From contig QMTB01000079.1 in assembly GCA_003649845.1 (NCBI GenBank), forward strand, positions 1 through 7,123: a DNA stretch of 7,123 nt. Reading direction: 5' to 3'. This document shows positions 6,691 through 7,123 of the stretch, in pieces. The notes beneath the pieces were generated by a model, which did no database searches, had not been told where the DNA came from, and worked only from the letters and a program-made list of their open reading frames with translations. Both the position numbers and the translations under genes were made by a program. Position 1 is the first letter of the stretch; each line of letters starts with the position of its first letter. Origin of the DNA: Thermoplasmata archaeon. GTDB lineage: Archaea > Thermoplasmatota > E2 > DHVEG-1.

Positions 6691-6706
6691 TATATAAAGT
6701 TTTTTC
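6691..6706 (-). promoter_or_regulatory. Strong archaeal BRE/TATA promoter of the secreted-protein gene
   Basis: On the minus strand, GAAAAAAC (opposite 6699-6706) is BRE-like and runs directly into TTTATATA (opposite 6691-6698), a perfect archaeal TATA box. A start site about 25 bases downstream of the box, near 6668-6670, would give a leader of about 26-28 bases before the ATG at 6642. Confidence 0.75.
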
Positions 6707-6781
6707 TCTATATCACAATTATTTTTACAATTGTTGCAAAAAAATATGAAATTATTCGGAATTATACTATGTGCTAAATGA

Positions 6782-6821
6782 GAAATGTTTCATCTATTAA
6801 TTTTTTATTACAGAACATTTC
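6782..6821. repeat. Inverted repeat with 8-bp perfect arms and a 24-base loop
   Basis: GAAATGTT at 6782-6789 is the exact reverse complement of AACATTTC at 6814-6821. The loop is very AT-rich, with T6 at 6801-6806. It could be a regulator half-site pair, a hairpin in a longer transcript, or a terminator-like structure. The arms are short enough that chance in AT-rich DNA cannot be excluded. Confidence 0.35.
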
Positions 6822-6857
6822 AACATAATTATATAAATTGGATTCACTACATTTCTC

Positions 6858-6990
6858 TTAAGGCACAAATCTTGCCCATGGTTTCAACTTCAATTTGATA
6901 ATTTCCTTTACTACCCAACTATAGAATCTCACATAACCTTTTAGATTACACTGGATCAATTCACTGCCATGGATCCACCATTGTATAGTA
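6858..6990 (-). pseudogene. Possible 3' remnant of a gene cut by the insertion sequence
   Basis: On the minus strand a frame is open from the putative insertion-sequence edge (about 6990) to a TAA at 6858-6860, about 43 codons. It reads ...WWIHGSELIQ...GYVRFYSWVVKEIIK...KPWARFVP. It has no plausible start codon with a ribosome site and begins at the insertion-sequence boundary, as expected if the element landed inside a gene. I recognise no family. An open frame of this length can arise by chance, so this is tentative. The other half of the gene would lie beyond the element, outside the window. Confidence 0.22.
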
Positions 6991-6993
6991 TTA

Positions 6994-7123
6994 GGAGGCT
7001 GTCAAGAAACTCTCACCTCCAAGTTATAAATGCAGCTATCCAACTTTCAACACTTTCCTTTGAAGCGTTGAAAGGAAATCGTTTCCAGAATCTCTTTAAT
7101 CTCGTTTTTAATATGTTAAACCA
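6994..7123 (-). mobile_element. Terminal part of an insertion sequence (continues beyond the window)
   Basis: A transposase C-terminus (7013-7123, minus strand) ends about 20 bases from GGAGGCTGTCAAGAAACTC (6994-7012), which is placed where a terminal inverted repeat would be. Such repeats normally lie just outside the transposase stop codon. The exact edge and any target-site duplication cannot be fixed because the other end is outside the window. Confidence 0.5.
7013..7123 (-). CDS. C-terminal 36 residues of a DDE-superfamily transposase (partial)
   Basis: From the right edge of the window the minus strand is open for 36 codons to a TGA at 7013-7015. The peptide begins WFNILKTRLKRFWKRFP and continues with an ASKESVESWIAAF segment. 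The pattern F-x-x-L-K-x-R-x-K-x-F-[WY]-x-x-F-P, then S-x-E-S-x-x-x-W-[ILV]-x-A-F, is familiar from the ends of archaeal DDE transposases (IS6/IS240-like or related groups), where a charged amphipathic helix precedes the final YN-like segment. The catalytic D-D-E residues lie outside the window, so neither the family nor whether the gene is intact can be judged. The stop is about 20 bases from the presumed element end, as usual for compact insertion sequences. Family recognition is from memory of the motif pattern. Confidence 0.6.
   Translation of the reverse strand, partial: WFNILKTRLKRFWKRFPFNASKESVESWIAAFITWR

Larger units (their letters stand above)
6707..6993. other. AT-rich intergenic stretch between the secreted-protein promoter and the insertion-sequence end
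   Basis: No convincing intact gene lies here. It holds a TATA-like element at 6830-6837, an inverted repeat at 6782-6821 and a short minus-strand open frame at 6858-6990 (listed separately). No tRNA, CRISPR or long direct repeat was seen. Confidence 0.6.

Noticed and set aside
7013..7020. Perfect GGAGGTGA Shine-Dalgarno match on the minus strand overlapping the transposase stop
   Set aside because: The only nearby start downstream (a TTG) is followed by a stop after four codons, so no gene uses it.
7054..7078. Perfect 8-bp inverted repeat TTTCCTTT...AAAGGAAA
   Set aside because: It lies inside the transposase coding frame and is low-complexity purine/pyrimidine sequence; no separate role is supported.

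Overview
The window looks like part of an AT-rich archaeal genome, most likely a euryarchaeon of the Thermoplasmatota type (inference). The signs are archaeal TATA/BRE promoters (TTTATATA with an upstream GAAA-rich BRE), GAGGTG-type Shine-Dalgarno sites, frequent AGA and ATA codons, archaeal-type phosphohexomutases, and a secreted protein built from Ig-like, FN3-like and PKD modules.

Layout. Positions 1-90 hold an open frame resembling the C-terminal tail of a DDE transposase (weak call). At 113-168 there is a 14-codon micro-ORF with a good Shine-Dalgarno site, overlapping the promoter of the next operon. Positions 206-4031 carry three tightly spaced plus-strand genes: a mannose-1-phosphate guanylyltransferase-like nucleotidyltransferase, a phosphomannomutase/phosphoglucomutase-like enzyme, and an archaeal GlmM-like phosphoglucosamine mutase. 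A 52-bp AT-rich gap separates this operon from a convergent gene for an 852-residue secreted multidomain protein (6642 to 4084, minus strand), which has its own strong promoter at 6691-6706. Positions 6707-6993 contain an 8-bp hairpin, a second TATA-like site and a possible gene remnant. From about 6994 to the end the sequence looks like the terminus of an insertion sequence, with the last 36 codons of its transposase on the minus strand.

How it fits together. The operon supplies activated sugars: the first two products would make GDP-mannose from mannose-6-phosphate, and the third would make glucosamine-1-phosphate for UDP-GlcNAc. Both donors feed archaeal N-glycans and surface polysaccharide. 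The convergent gene encodes an exported protein with six N-X-S/T sequons, so it could be a client of that pathway (inference).

The most striking observation is a codon-usage mosaic inside the secreted-protein gene. The roughly 600 bp encoding exactly its two tandem Ig-like domains (about 5881-6480) use almost only ACT, GGT, GCT, CAG and GAG. The flanking parts of the same gene use GAA, GGA and ACA. This suggests a recently acquired or shuffled domain cassette.
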